Of a stretch of DNA of 58,648 nucleotides, positions 49,458 to 58,290 are shown one piece after another. Below the pieces are notes generated by a model, which saw only the letters and a list, made by a program, of their open reading frames with translations, searched no databases and was not told the DNA's origin. Where the stretch lies: positions 1 through 58,648 of the forward strand of contig JABUEW010000008.1 of assembly GCA_013314855.1 (NCBI GenBank), written 5' to 3'. Position numbers and translations under genes: made by a program. The stretch's first letter is position 1; each line of letters opens with the position of its first letter. The DNA is from Bacillota bacterium. GTDB lineage: Bacteria; Bacillota; Clostridia; Acetivibrionales; DUMC01.

Positions 49458-50293
49458 AATCATCAACGCAGCTAAAAGCACTGATTCGCAATTTGGCAAA
49501 AGAGAAGAACATCAATGCCCAGATTTTGATGCGCAACTATATGTTTGAAAGACTGTTGGAACGCATCTCATTATCAAAGTATCGTTCCAAGTTTGTGTTA
49601 AAAGGGGGGATGCTTGTTGCAGCTATGGTGGGACTCGATGCCCGTTCTACTATGGACATGGATGCAACAATCAAAGGCTATCCCCTTTCAGAAGAAACTA
49701 TTAAAGAAGTTTTTGAAAATATCCTGGCTGTGCCGATTGATGATGGTACACAGATGAGAATTAAGGGTATTGAGGCGATTCGTGACGAAGCAGATTACAA
49801 TGGCTTGCGAGTATCCATAGAAGCCCTGTTTGATGGGATTCATACACCTCTAAAGATTGATATAACGGCAGGAGATAAAATAACACCGAGAGAAATATTA
49901 TACCGATTTAACCTCATGTTCGAAGAACGCCAGATCGATATTTTTGCTTATAACCTTGAAACAGTGCTTGCAGAAAAATTGGAAACGATTATTTCCCGCG
50001 GCACAACCAACACTCGCATGAGGGATTTCTACGATATATACATATTGCAAAAAATGCATTCGGAAATCTTGGATAAAGAACTGCTTGCGAAAGCTCTTGT
50101 GTCAACCTCAATAAACCGTGGCACATATGGTGTTCTGGCAGAGGGCCAAACTATTATAAATGAAGTTTCAAAAGATATTTTCATGCAAAAGTTATGGGAG
50201 AATTATCGCAAGAAATACAGCTATGCAGAAGATATTCGCTGGGATGAAGTTATAGTAGCGGTTAATGAAATTTGGCAAGTCGCAAAGGTTTAG
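49454..50293 (+). CDS. abiEii: AbiEii-type nucleotidyltransferase toxin
   Basis: AbiEii toxins are DNA polymerase beta-like nucleotidyltransferases that stop growth upon phage infection, probably by modifying tRNA. The conserved motifs are readable: KGGMLVAAMVGLDARSTMDMD (motif I, near residues 49-69), LKIDITAGD (motif II) and ETVLAEKLETIISRG with TRMRDFYDIYIL (motifs III-IV). The length is 279 residues, intact. Overlap with AbiEi indicates translational coupling. Confidence 0.9.
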   Translation: MKSSTQLKALIRNLAKEKNINAQILMRNYMFERLLERISLSKYRSKFVLKGGMLVAAMVGLDARSTMDMDATIKGYPLSEETIKEVFENILAVPIDDGTQMRIKGIEAIRDEADYNGLRVSIEALFDGIHTPLKIDITAGDKITPREILYRFNLMFEERQIDIFAYNLETVLAEKLETIISRGTTNTRMRDFYDIYILQKMHSEILDKELLAKALVSTSINRGTYGVLAEGQTIINEVSKDIFMQKLWENYRKKYSYAEDIRWDEVIVAVNEIWQVAKV

Positions 50294-50356
50294 AGGCCTG
50301 GCTGATAACCAGAAATACCAAGAAAAGTCTTTATGGAATGAAGGCAGGAGGAGTGT

Positions 50357-50520
50357 ATGACGCATAAATTCGAACCAAAACTTTTGCCCTTCTGGTCAAT
50401 GTGCTTCATGAGATTGAAGATAGAATGAAATTTATTGCAGAAGTTAAACGGGTATTAAAGCCGGAAGGTAAAGTAGCAACTATTAATTGGGAAAAAATGA
50501 AAATGAGGCCACCAAGTTGA
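50357..50520 (+). pseudogene. Class I SAM methyltransferase remnant with internal deletion
   Basis: An ATG at 50357 with AGGAGGAG just upstream begins a reading frame MTHKFEPKLLP that resembles the N-terminus of small SAM methyltransferases (MxHKFDPK). From 50383 the next part continues in another frame: VNVLHEIEDRMKFIAEVKR, then VLKPEGKVATINW, ending RPPS at 50520. That is the C-terminal portion of the same family. The SAM-binding core between them is missing. It is a clear relic, too short to be active. Confidence 0.75.
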
Positions 50521-50527
50521 TTTTAGA

Positions 50528-50553
50528 TAACCCTTGAGTGCACAAAAAAGATA
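50528..50553 (+). repeat. 26-bp direct repeat, right copy, after the methyltransferase remnant
   Basis: This is the partner of 48689-48714, with 24 of 26 bases identical and in the same orientation. It begins 7 bp after the remnant's stop codon. The pair could mark the ends of an inserted cassette of about 1.84 kb. Confidence 0.8.
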
Positions 50554-50722
50554 ATTAAATAAGAAATAAGAATCAAAATGAAGAATAACATTTCCTTGCA
50601 TAATTTTGGACAAGAGGATAAAATGGTAGTAACTATATTTTAACAAATAGTATAGGCATTATGGGTATTTTGAATTGGGTGGATTGGTTCAAGAAAAAAT
50701 GGGTATTGGGAAGTAACGAAAG

Positions 50723-53647
50723 ATGGAATATAATGAGCTTTTTGAAAAATACCGGAGGCTGCTGGAGGAAAATCAAAGGTTATTGGCTGAAAATGAAAAC
50801 TTAAGAAAACAGCTTGGATTATCATTACCGGTACCCTGTACTGAAAATGATGTTGAAGCCTCAATAGAGGTAAATGACATCCAGACAGTTGAGGCAGTCA
50901 AACCAGGACATGTAACCAATAGTAGCACCCCGGAGGATAAAATTAACCTGTTTATGTCGTTGTTTAGAGGCAGGGATGATGTCTATGCAAAAAGGTGGCA
51001 AAGCAAAGAGGGTAAATCGGGGTATTCTCCCGTATGTTTGAATGAGTGGGCAAGAGGAATTTGCAATAAGCCAAAGATTAAATGCTCCGAATGCAATAAT
51101 AAAAACTATGCAGCTTTGGACTTTGCAGCAATAGATAAGCATCTCAGGGGCAAAGATGTTTTTGGCATATATCCTATGTTGCCTGATGAAACCTGCTATC
51201 TCCTTGCTATCGATTTCGATGATGAAGGCTGGGAAAAAGATATATCAGCTTTAAGGGATATCTGTGCAGAAAAAAATATTCCAATTGCAGTTGAACGTTC
51301 TCGTTCAGGGAATGGAGCGCATGTATGGTTCTTTTTTAATGACAAGGTAAATGCTGCATCGGCCAGAAAATTTGGTACGGCACTTCTTACGCATGCAATG
51401 GCCAAAAGACATGAAATTAAATTTACTTCATACGACCGCTTGTTTCCAAACCAGGATACACTTCCTAAAGGCGGTCTTGGGAATCTTATCGCATTACCTT
51501 TACAATTAAATGCACGCAGAAACAACAACAGTGTTTTTATAGATGAAAATCTCCGGCCCTATGAGGATCAGTGGAATTTTTTGAGCAGTATTCGAAAGCT
51601 CAGTGAAAGTGAAATTGACTTATACATTTCTCAACTATGCAGTGGCAGTGAATTGGGTGATTTAAGACAGAATGAAGATGAAGAATGCAAGCCATGGGAG
51701 AGAAGCAAGACAAATTATAAATTAAGCAAGTCCGATTTCCCAGTCACTGTTTATATAACCAAAGCAAATATGCTTTACATTAGTAAAAATCGCTTTTCAC
51801 ATAAAGCATTGAATATTATTAAACGTCTGGCAGCCTTTAAAAACTCTGACTTTTATAAGGCTCAAGCTATGAGATTGCCGACTTTTGATAAGCCCAGAAT
51901 TATTTCCTTATCTGACGAGACGCCTGAGTACTTGTGTCTTCCAAGGGGATGTGAGCTTGATCTGATAAACCTGTTTAATGCTCACAAGGTGGATGTTAAA
52001 TGGGTTGATAAAAGCTATTCAGGAAAACGGATTGACGTTGAATTCAACGGCCGGCTTCGTGATGAGCAGGAAGATGCTGTTAATTCCATGATACAATATG
52101 ACATCGGTGTATTATCGGCAACAACTGCATTTGGTAAAACCGTTATTGGAGCGAAAATTATATCAGTAAAAAAGGTAAATACTCTTATACTTGTTCATAC
52201 TCAGCAATTATTAGAGCAGTGGAAGGAACGTTTGAACCAGTTTCTTGTAATCAACGAAGATCTTCCTTCTGATGAGATTAAGAAAAGAGGCAGGAAAAAG
52301 AGCAGAAGTCTTATTGGTCAGCTAGGGGGAGGAAAAAACAATCTAAGTGGCATTATTGATATCGCTATTATGCAGTCATTGGTAAAGGGAGATGAGGTTA
52401 AGGACTTTATCCGCAACTACGGCATGGTGATAGTAGATGAATGCCATCATGTTCCCGCATTTAGTTTCGAACAGATATTGAAAAACGTAGATAGCAAATA
52501 TGTTTACGGATTAACTGCAACTCCGGTAAGGCAGGATGGACACCACCCCATCATATTCATGCATTGCGGTCCGGTCAGGTATAAAGTGGATGCTAGAAAG
52601 CAAGCTGAAAAAAGACCTTTTGAGCATTATGTCATTCCGCGCTTTACTCCTTTCAGAAAGCCTATCAGCCAGGATGAAAAGGAATGGTCTATTGGACAAA
52701 TTTATGCTGAAATCAGCACCAGTCAAATCCGTAACAAATTAATTGTTGATGATGTTATTAAAAGCGTAAATGAGGGTCGCAATCCCATTGTTCTAACTGA
52801 AAGAACTGCACATGTTGAGGTGATTGTAAACGCTTTAAAGGAAGCACTTCCAAATGTTATTACATTAACCGGAGGCATGTCTGCAAAGGAAAGAAAAGCT
52901 GCACTTGAAAGACTTTCAAGTATACCAGCAGAGAGTAATTTTGTCATAGTTGCAACCGGTAAATTTGTTGGCGAGGGTTTTGATGAACCAAGACTTGATA
53001 CTTTGTTTCTTGCGATGCCTGTAGCTTGGAAGGGTACAGTTCAACAGTACGCGGGCAGGCTCCACAGATTATATCAAAATAAGAGTGAAGTTCAGATTTA
53101 TGATTATGTGGATGTTCATGTAGGCGTACTTGAAAGAATGTATCAAAAAAGATTGAAGGGCTACGCCTCTATCGGATACTCAGCCAGAGGAGACTGCAAA
53201 CCTTTTGAGTCTATTAATGCAATTTTTGACAATAAAAACTTCCTGACAGTTTTCAGCAATGATATTTCGTCTGCTAAATCAGACATTGTCATTGTCAGTC
53301 CTTATATCACCAAAAAGCGTTTAAGCCAGATGTTAAGTATTCTTATGACCGGGATTAACAATGGTGCAAAGCTTACCGTCATTACCCGCCCTGAAACGGA
53401 TTATAAGGAAAGGGACAGGCTTACGTTTGAGGAGATGATTAGTTCCATAAAGAATACGGGAGCCAGTATTATTTTTAAATCAAATATACATCAAAAGTTT
53501 GCAGTAATTGATCAAAGAATTGTTTGGTATGGCAGCATAAATCTTTTGAGCTTCGGAAATTCCGAGGAGAGCATCATGAGGTTGGATAGCCTGAATATTG
53601 CAAATGAATTAATAGGTACGATTGAAGAAATATTAAACGAGAATTAA
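50723..53647 (+). CDS. TOTE-type primase / SF2 helicase / PLD nuclease protein
   Basis: This 974-residue protein appears intact. Order: an N-terminal coiled coil (residues 1-35); a CxxC-like cluster near residue 110 (GICNKPKIKCSEC); an archaeo-eukaryotic primase-like domain with LAIDFDDEGWEKD near 163 and SGNGAHVWFFF near 197; an SF2 helicase with AFGKT (Walker A, near 470), VDECHH (near 573) and QYAGRLHR (motif VI); and a C-terminal phospholipase D nuclease half-domain with HQKFAVID near 923. This architecture matches the TOTE conflict-system family. The radical SAM gene follows 16 bp downstream. The start at 50723 has no strong ribosome site. Confidence 0.85.
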   Translation: MEYNELFEKYRRLLEENQRLLAENENLRKQLGLSLPVPCTENDVEASIEVNDIQTVEAVKPGHVTNSSTPEDKINLFMSLFRGRDDVYAKRWQSKEGKSGYSPVCLNEWARGICNKPKIKCSECNNKNYAALDFAAIDKHLRGKDVFGIYPMLPDETCYLLAIDFDDEGWEKDISALRDICAEKNIPIAVERSRSGNGAHVWFFFNDKVNAASARKFGTALLTHAMAKRHEIKFTSYDRLFPNQDTLPKGGLGNLIALPLQLNARRNNNSVFIDENLRPYEDQWNFLSSIRKLSESEIDLYISQLCSGSELGDLRQNEDEECKPWERSKTNYKLSKSDFPVTVYITKANMLYISKNRFSHKALNIIKRLAAFKNSDFYKAQAMRLPTFDKPRIISLSDETPEYLCLPRGCELDLINLFNAHKVDVKWVDKSYSGKRIDVEFNGRLRDEQEDAVNSMIQYDIGVLSATTAFGKTVIGAKIISVKKVNTLILVHTQQLLEQWKERLNQFLVINEDLPSDEIKKRGRKKSRSLIGQLGGGKNNLSGIIDIAIMQSLVKGDEVKDFIRNYGMVIVDECHHVPAFSFEQILKNVDSKYVYGLTATPVRQDGHHPIIFMHCGPVRYKVDARKQAEKRPFEHYVIPRFTPFRKPISQDEKEWSIGQIYAEISTSQIRNKLIVDDVIKSVNEGRNPIVLTERTAHVEVIVNALKEALPNVITLTGGMSAKERKAALERLSSIPAESNFVIVATGKFVGEGFDEPRLDTLFLAMPVAWKGTVQQYAGRLHRLYQNKSEVQIYDYVDVHVGVLERMYQKRLKGYASIGYSARGDCKPFESINAIFDNKNFLTVFSNDISSAKSDIVIVSPYITKKRLSQMLSILMTGINNGAKLTVITRPETDYKERDRLTFEEMISSIKNTGASIIFKSNIHQKFAVIDQRIVWYGSINLLSFGNSEESIMRLDSLNIANELIGTIEEILNEN

Positions 53648-53663
53648 AAAGGATAGCGAAAAT

Positions 53664-55172
53664 ATGAAATCTAATTTGCTAAAGCTTTCAAACAGAGTCA
53701 TAATAAGAAAAGAATATTTTGGCGGGATTCTTTTCAACAGGGATACCGGTGATGTTATCGAGGTTGATCGGGAAGCTTTTACCGTAGTTTCAATAATAAA
53801 AGATATTGAAGTTGTTTATATGAAAACCTTGTTGGATCTGCCGATATCCTATAAAGGGAGAAGAATTGATAGAGAAAGAATAAAAGGTGTTATATCAAGG
53901 CTTAAGGCTATGGGTATTATCAATGTAATGCCAAATGGAGTCCTGTCTGAAAATTATAGAAAGATGCTTGAAGAAAAAAGCCTTATAAAAATCAAGTGGC
54001 CGACTTATGAACATTTAAGTGCTCCTGAAACAGTTCACTGGGCAGTGACCTTTAAATGCGGTGAATCATGTCCTGATTGTTATATTGCACGTCACAAAAG
54101 ATTGTTTGCATATGAACTTGATACTCAGGATGCACTTAAACTTATAAGTAAAATAGCAGATAGTGGTGTTTTCCAGCTTGCAATCGGTGGATGAGAACCC
54201 TTTATAAGAAATGATCTGGAGAACATCGTCCATAATACATCGGAAAAAGGCTTGATTGTTCATATTACAACTGGAAAATATGAAATCGAGCGGAATCGGC
54301 TTGATGCCATGGCAGGACATATAAAGACCCTTCAAATCGGGATAAGAACCGATGAGCTTTTGCTCAAAGGCACATGTGTTGTAGAAAAGCTTAGAGCATT
54401 AGTAACGCAGTTGAATGAACGTGACATAATTACCGGCGCAAATTTAATTATGACAAGGTCCTCCATATATAATTTCGATAAAATAGTTGAAATGCTTATA
54501 AGCAGTGGCTTTAAGCGGTATACTCTGCTTAGGTACAAGCCTCCTGGAAGTGTGAAACGGTGGCTTCAAGAGAAGCCGAATAAGCATGATCTGGATCTTT
54601 TAGAGGAAAGATTGACAGTGATGCAGGAAATGCATACAGATATACTTTTCCGGATTGATTGTGCCCTTTCTTTCCTGGAACGGAGATTGAATCCGCAGAC
54701 AGCCTTATATTCAGGAATCAGAGGATGTATTGCAGGGGAAAGGATAGTATCTGTCGCGCCTGATGGTTCTGTTTACCCTTGTTCACAGCTTGTTGGGAAT
54801 ATTTTTAACGCAGGTAACTTGCTGAATGAGAATTTTGAATCTATTTGGAATAGGAGCAATGTAGTTAAAAAATACAGGGACTTCAGAGGAAAAAAGAGTT
54901 TTAAAAACGGCAGCTGTGGAAAATGTCAGGCAAAAGCTTTTTGCGGTGGATGCAGAGTCTTTGCAGAGGATGCAATCGGTTCTGATCCCGGATGTCCTGG
55001 ACCTTTATATGAAGGTAAACATACTGATGATGAATATGATGTCATAGCTGATATACAGGATACCATAGGCTATACTGACGCAGGCTTTCCATATGCAACC
55101 CGTGAAGGAATTGAGGAATGGCTAGAAAAGGGTAATAATAGAAATTATCCGTCTTGGATCAATAATATATAA
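53664..55172 (+). pseudogene. PqqD-like / radical SAM / SPASM enzyme with in-frame UGA in GGGEP motif
   Basis: Read through one UGA at 54192-54194 (codon 177), this is a 502-residue protein. The N-terminal 100 residues look like a PqqD/RRE-type peptide-recognition domain. The cluster motif CGESCPDC (Cys132, 136, 139) begins the radical SAM barrel. The UGA replaces the third glycine of GGGEP (IGG-stop-EPFIRND). A SPASM domain with a dense cysteine array follows (CIAG...CSQL...CGKCQAKAFCGGC...CPGPL). A one-base change GGA to TGA would produce it, so a pseudogene is the default; selenocysteine insertion is the alternative. The gene lies 16 bp after the TOTE gene. Confidence 0.75.
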
Positions 55173-55198
55173 TGATGAACTTACAGGAGGTAATTGAA

Positions 55199-55584
55199 AT
55201 GAGGATAATAAGTATCAGAAAAGGCTTTACTTCAGACCATAGTTCAACATCCTATGAATTCTTAGCCGTAGATAAGGCACTTGGCAAGAAAGAGAAAGCA
55301 GAGGTAGTTTCTCTTTCCAGAAGGGCTAACCCTACATCAAGAAGAGTCAGCTTTATTTACCATGTTGATGGGTATGATATACCCGGCGGATGGGAGAATT
55401 TGATGAAGAAATATTATGATGTGATGTACCGCTTATAAATGGGGATTACAGGACTTTATATGCCGTATGGGAAAAATATGGAGGTTTTGATGATGAGGAG
55501 GAAGATGAATTTGACATTCCAATCCCTCAAGATAAAAAGGCAGGTAAGAATATAGTAGAACAATTCAGGAATATTTTGGACTAA
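55199..55584 (+). pseudogene. Small HSSTSYEF-type protein, frameshifted or internally deleted
   Basis: An ATG at 55199 preceded by CAGGAGG opens MRIISIRKGFTSDHSSTSYEF and runs 79 codons to a stop at 55436-55438. The plus-strand frame beginning at 55438 continues without a start codon as NGDYRTLYAVWEKYGG and an acidic tail (FDDEEEDEFDIP), ending 55584. The two parts look like one gene broken by a frame change, probably with loss of a middle segment. I know no function. It lies 26 bp after the radical SAM gene and could be its substrate or partner. Confidence 0.55.
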
Positions 55585-55838
55585 TCACTTTGTATTTTAC
55601 CTAAATAAAATTATCTTTTTCATACCATCAAGGCATGTGGAGACCATGACAGTGCTATATAGGAGGTAAAGCGTTCATACAGCAGGGTTTGAGCAATATG
55701 AGTATGTTTTAATACATTCAAAAAATGCGTATACCTTAAAGTAGATGACATAATGAAAATGTATTTATGACATAGAGAAAAGCTTCGTTTTGTTATAACA
55801 AAGCTTTTAATCAGTGAATGTAATAAGGTGATTGATAA
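55585..55838. other. Gene-free stretch with a hairpin and short coding debris
   Basis: No intact gene is seen. Short ORF fragments without starts (for example about 55670-55745) suggest debris. A hairpin at 55778-55808 (AAAAGC ... GCTTTT with an inner TTTGT/ACAAA stem) followed by TTTT resembles a terminator just before the next gene. Confidence 0.4.
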
Positions 55839-56351
55839 ATGGAAACTTATAGAGAAAACCTTGAAATTTCAACTCGGCAATGGCTTGGACTTTTACAGGA
55901 CAGCAGCGTTTTCAAAGATGATGATATTGCTCTTATGAAAACACTTTACAATTGCAGGGACTGCCGCGAAAAAGCTTCGGTACTTGCTGCGATTCTTGGC
56001 GTTTCAGGCCATCCAGTTTTGAATCTTCAAATCGGCAGACTGGGGAAAAGAATAATTAACAAGCTACCAAGTGTTAAATTTCCAATGAGGGAAGACGGAA
56101 CTGTACGTTACTGGCATATTCCGTTTTGGGGCGAAGATGCTGAAGTGAAAGAGCAATACTATTGGCAACTACGTCCGGAATTAAAGGAAGCTCTTGAAAT
56201 ACTGTTGAATGCAAATAAATCTCTAAAAGAGTTTGAGGAAAATGTTTTAATAGCAGAGGAAATACCGGAAGAAAAATTAAAGGATTTGTTTGAAGGCGCA
56301 AAAAAGCAAATTACCGTAAATGCATTAGTATATAGGGGGGTCTTTTATTAG
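55839..56351 (+). CDS. N-terminal part of an HNH-endonuclease-like protein, truncated
   Basis: The 170-residue product resembles the N-terminal region of proteins whose C-terminus is an HNH nuclease: ISTRQWLGLLQD, the helical segment with LAAILGVSG, LNLQIGRLGKRI and RYWHIPFWGED, followed by a helix and GAKKQITVNA. In such proteins the HNH domain would start right after this point. Here the reading frame diverges (LVYRGVFY) and stops, so the nuclease domain is absent. ATG at 55839 follows AAGGTG. It is probably a gene fragment and its activity is doubtful. Confidence 0.6.
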   Translation: METYRENLEISTRQWLGLLQDSSVFKDDDIALMKTLYNCRDCREKASVLAAILGVSGHPVLNLQIGRLGKRIINKLPSVKFPMREDGTVRYWHIPFWGEDAEVKEQYYWQLRPELKEALEILLNANKSLKEFEENVLIAEEIPEEKLKDLFEGAKKQITVNALVYRGVFY

Positions 56352-56435
56352 CTTTAATACAACTTAACTATAGCTTTTTTTCCCAACAGTCTCAAAAAGA
56401 GTGATTTTTTTATTCCCAAAGAGAGTGACTGCTAA

Positions 56436-58130
56436 CAGCAAAAACGGCTGCTTGAAGAACAGATTGCGGAAATCACTAACGGCATCCGGGAGCTAAAAGA
56501 GGAACGCGGCGAGCGTTACGCCATCAAGCAGCTTGAAAAGACTAAAAAGACCTTGAAACTTAAGCTGGATAAGCTCAACGACACCAGCCGCAAGGACGAT
56601 GTGGTGACCTTTGAGGAACTGGGCGTTGACCGGCTGTTTGTGGATGAAGCGGATTTTTACAAAAACCTCTTTCTTTACACAAAAATGCGCAATGTGGCGG
56701 GCTTATCCCAGACTGAGGCACAGAAGTCCTCCGACATGTTTGCCAAATGCCGGTATCTGGATGAATTAACCGAAGGGCGCGGCGTCATCTTTGCAACAGA
56801 AACGCCCATTTCCAACTCCATCACCGAGATGTACACCATGCAGCGGTATCTGCAATATGAAACCCTGCGCAAAAACGGGCTCCAGCACTTTGACTGCTGG
56901 GCCTCCACCTTTGGGGAAACCGTAACCGCCATCGAGCTTGCGCCGGAGGGCACAGGTTACCGGGCTAAAACAAGGTTCGCACGGTTCTACAACCTGCCGA
57001 AACTGATGAATATGTTCAAGGAAATCGCGGACATCAAGACGGCGGATATGCTGAACCTTCCTGTGCCCAAAGCGAACTACCACAATGTGGCGGTGAAGCC
57101 GAGCAAATTTCAGCAGGACATGGTGGTCGAACTTGCGGAGCGTGCCGAACGGGTGCGCGCCAGGCTGGTGGAACCGTATGAGGATAACATGCTCACAATC
57201 ACCAACGACGGTCGGAAGCTGGCCCTTGACCAGCGGCTGATGAGCTCCATGCTTCCCGACAATGAAGAAAGCAAGGTAAATGCCTGCGTGGAAAATGTGT
57301 TCCGCCTCTGGCAGGAAAACAGCGATAAGAAGCTGACGCAGCTTGTGTTCTGCGACCTGTCCATTCCAAAGAACGATGGGAATTTCAATGTGTATGACGA
57401 CATACGCCAAAAGCTTATTGCCCGCGGCGTTCCCGCCGATGAAGTTGCTTTCATCCACGATACCGACACAGAGATCAAGAAAAAGGAACTGTTTGCCAAG
57501 GTACGCAAGGGACAGGTGCGAATTCTGCTGGGCTCCACCTTTAAAATGGGGGCCGGAACCAATGTCCAGGACCTTTTGATTGCCCTCCATGACCTGGACT
57601 GCCCGTGGCGGCCCCGGGATCTGGAACAGCGCAGTGGAAGAATTGTCCGTCAGGGCAATAAAAACGATGAGGTGCATATCTTCCGGTATGTGACGGAAAA
57701 CACCTTTGACGCTTATCTCTACCAGATACTTGAGAACAAGCAGCGTTTTATTTCGCAGATTATGACCAGCAAATCCCCTGTGAGAAGCGCCATTGATTTA
57801 TTGTCCTATGGCACGTTGGAGCTGCTTTCCGGCAGGGACTGGCGGCAGGATAATTGTTTGTCACTTGCGGGCATCTATATGCCCAAGAAGATTATTGAGG
57901 AAAGTACACTACCCGCCGCGCTCACGCAATACTTAAAAGACTTCCCGAAAATTGGTGAAATAGCCCTGCATTTGGATAACGATACGGCTGGTTGGCTGGC
58001 AGCAAAAACTATAAAGACTATTCTTCCTCTCCCCTATACCGTTTTAGATGAGCCGCCAAAGTACGGGAAGGATTATAATGATTATTTAAAAATCGCTTTA
58101 AAGATGCGACAACCGCCTGAACGCGAATAA
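56436..58130 (+). pseudogene. Fusion of two integrative-element gene fragments (SNF2/DEAD helicase and DUF3991-TOPRIM)
   Basis: Frame-open sequence from a stop at 56433 to 58130 encodes an N-terminally truncated helicase of Tn1549-like elements (EELGVDRLFVDEADFYKN, then FATETPISNS, LLGSTFKMGAGTN, RDLEQRSGRIVRQGN). At about residue 450 the sequence switches from the helicase (MTSKSPVRSA) to the C-terminal half of a DUF3991/TOPRIM protein (IDLLSYGTLE, HLDNDTAG, GKDYNDYL). The helicase half is visibly richer in G+C than the flanks. The motif normally ATGTP reads ATETP. No start codon or ribosome site fits; the product is likely non-functional. Confidence 0.8.
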
Positions 58131-58290
58131 GCTACAAATTTTATCTACGCTTACACTTTAAAATTTTCAAAAATACCTTTGCAAATAGAGAATAACGTGA
58201 TATATTTAAAGCAATAATATAATTGTTTAAAATTTGCTTGAAAACCTTTATAATCAAAGAAAATATAGCTCTATTTAAAGAGGTGATTAC

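Noticed and set aside
54195-54230. Possible SECIS element after the UGA in the radical SAM gene
   Set aside because: Only a 5-bp stem including a G-U pair can be drawn, and the apical guanines are not in the expected first two loop positions.
55436-55442. Programmed frameshift in the HSSTSYEF gene
   Set aside because: The junction sequence is not a recognised slippery heptamer, and no downstream pseudoknot is evident; mutation fits better.
55630-55680. HVET-like peptide fragment resembling a methyltransferase C-terminus
   Set aside because: The match is about a dozen residues without start or context, too short to name.
56766-57677. 303-codon open frame on the minus strand inside the element-derived helicase
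   Set aside because: It is an antisense artefact of G+C-rich codons; the plus-strand frame has clear helicase motifs.
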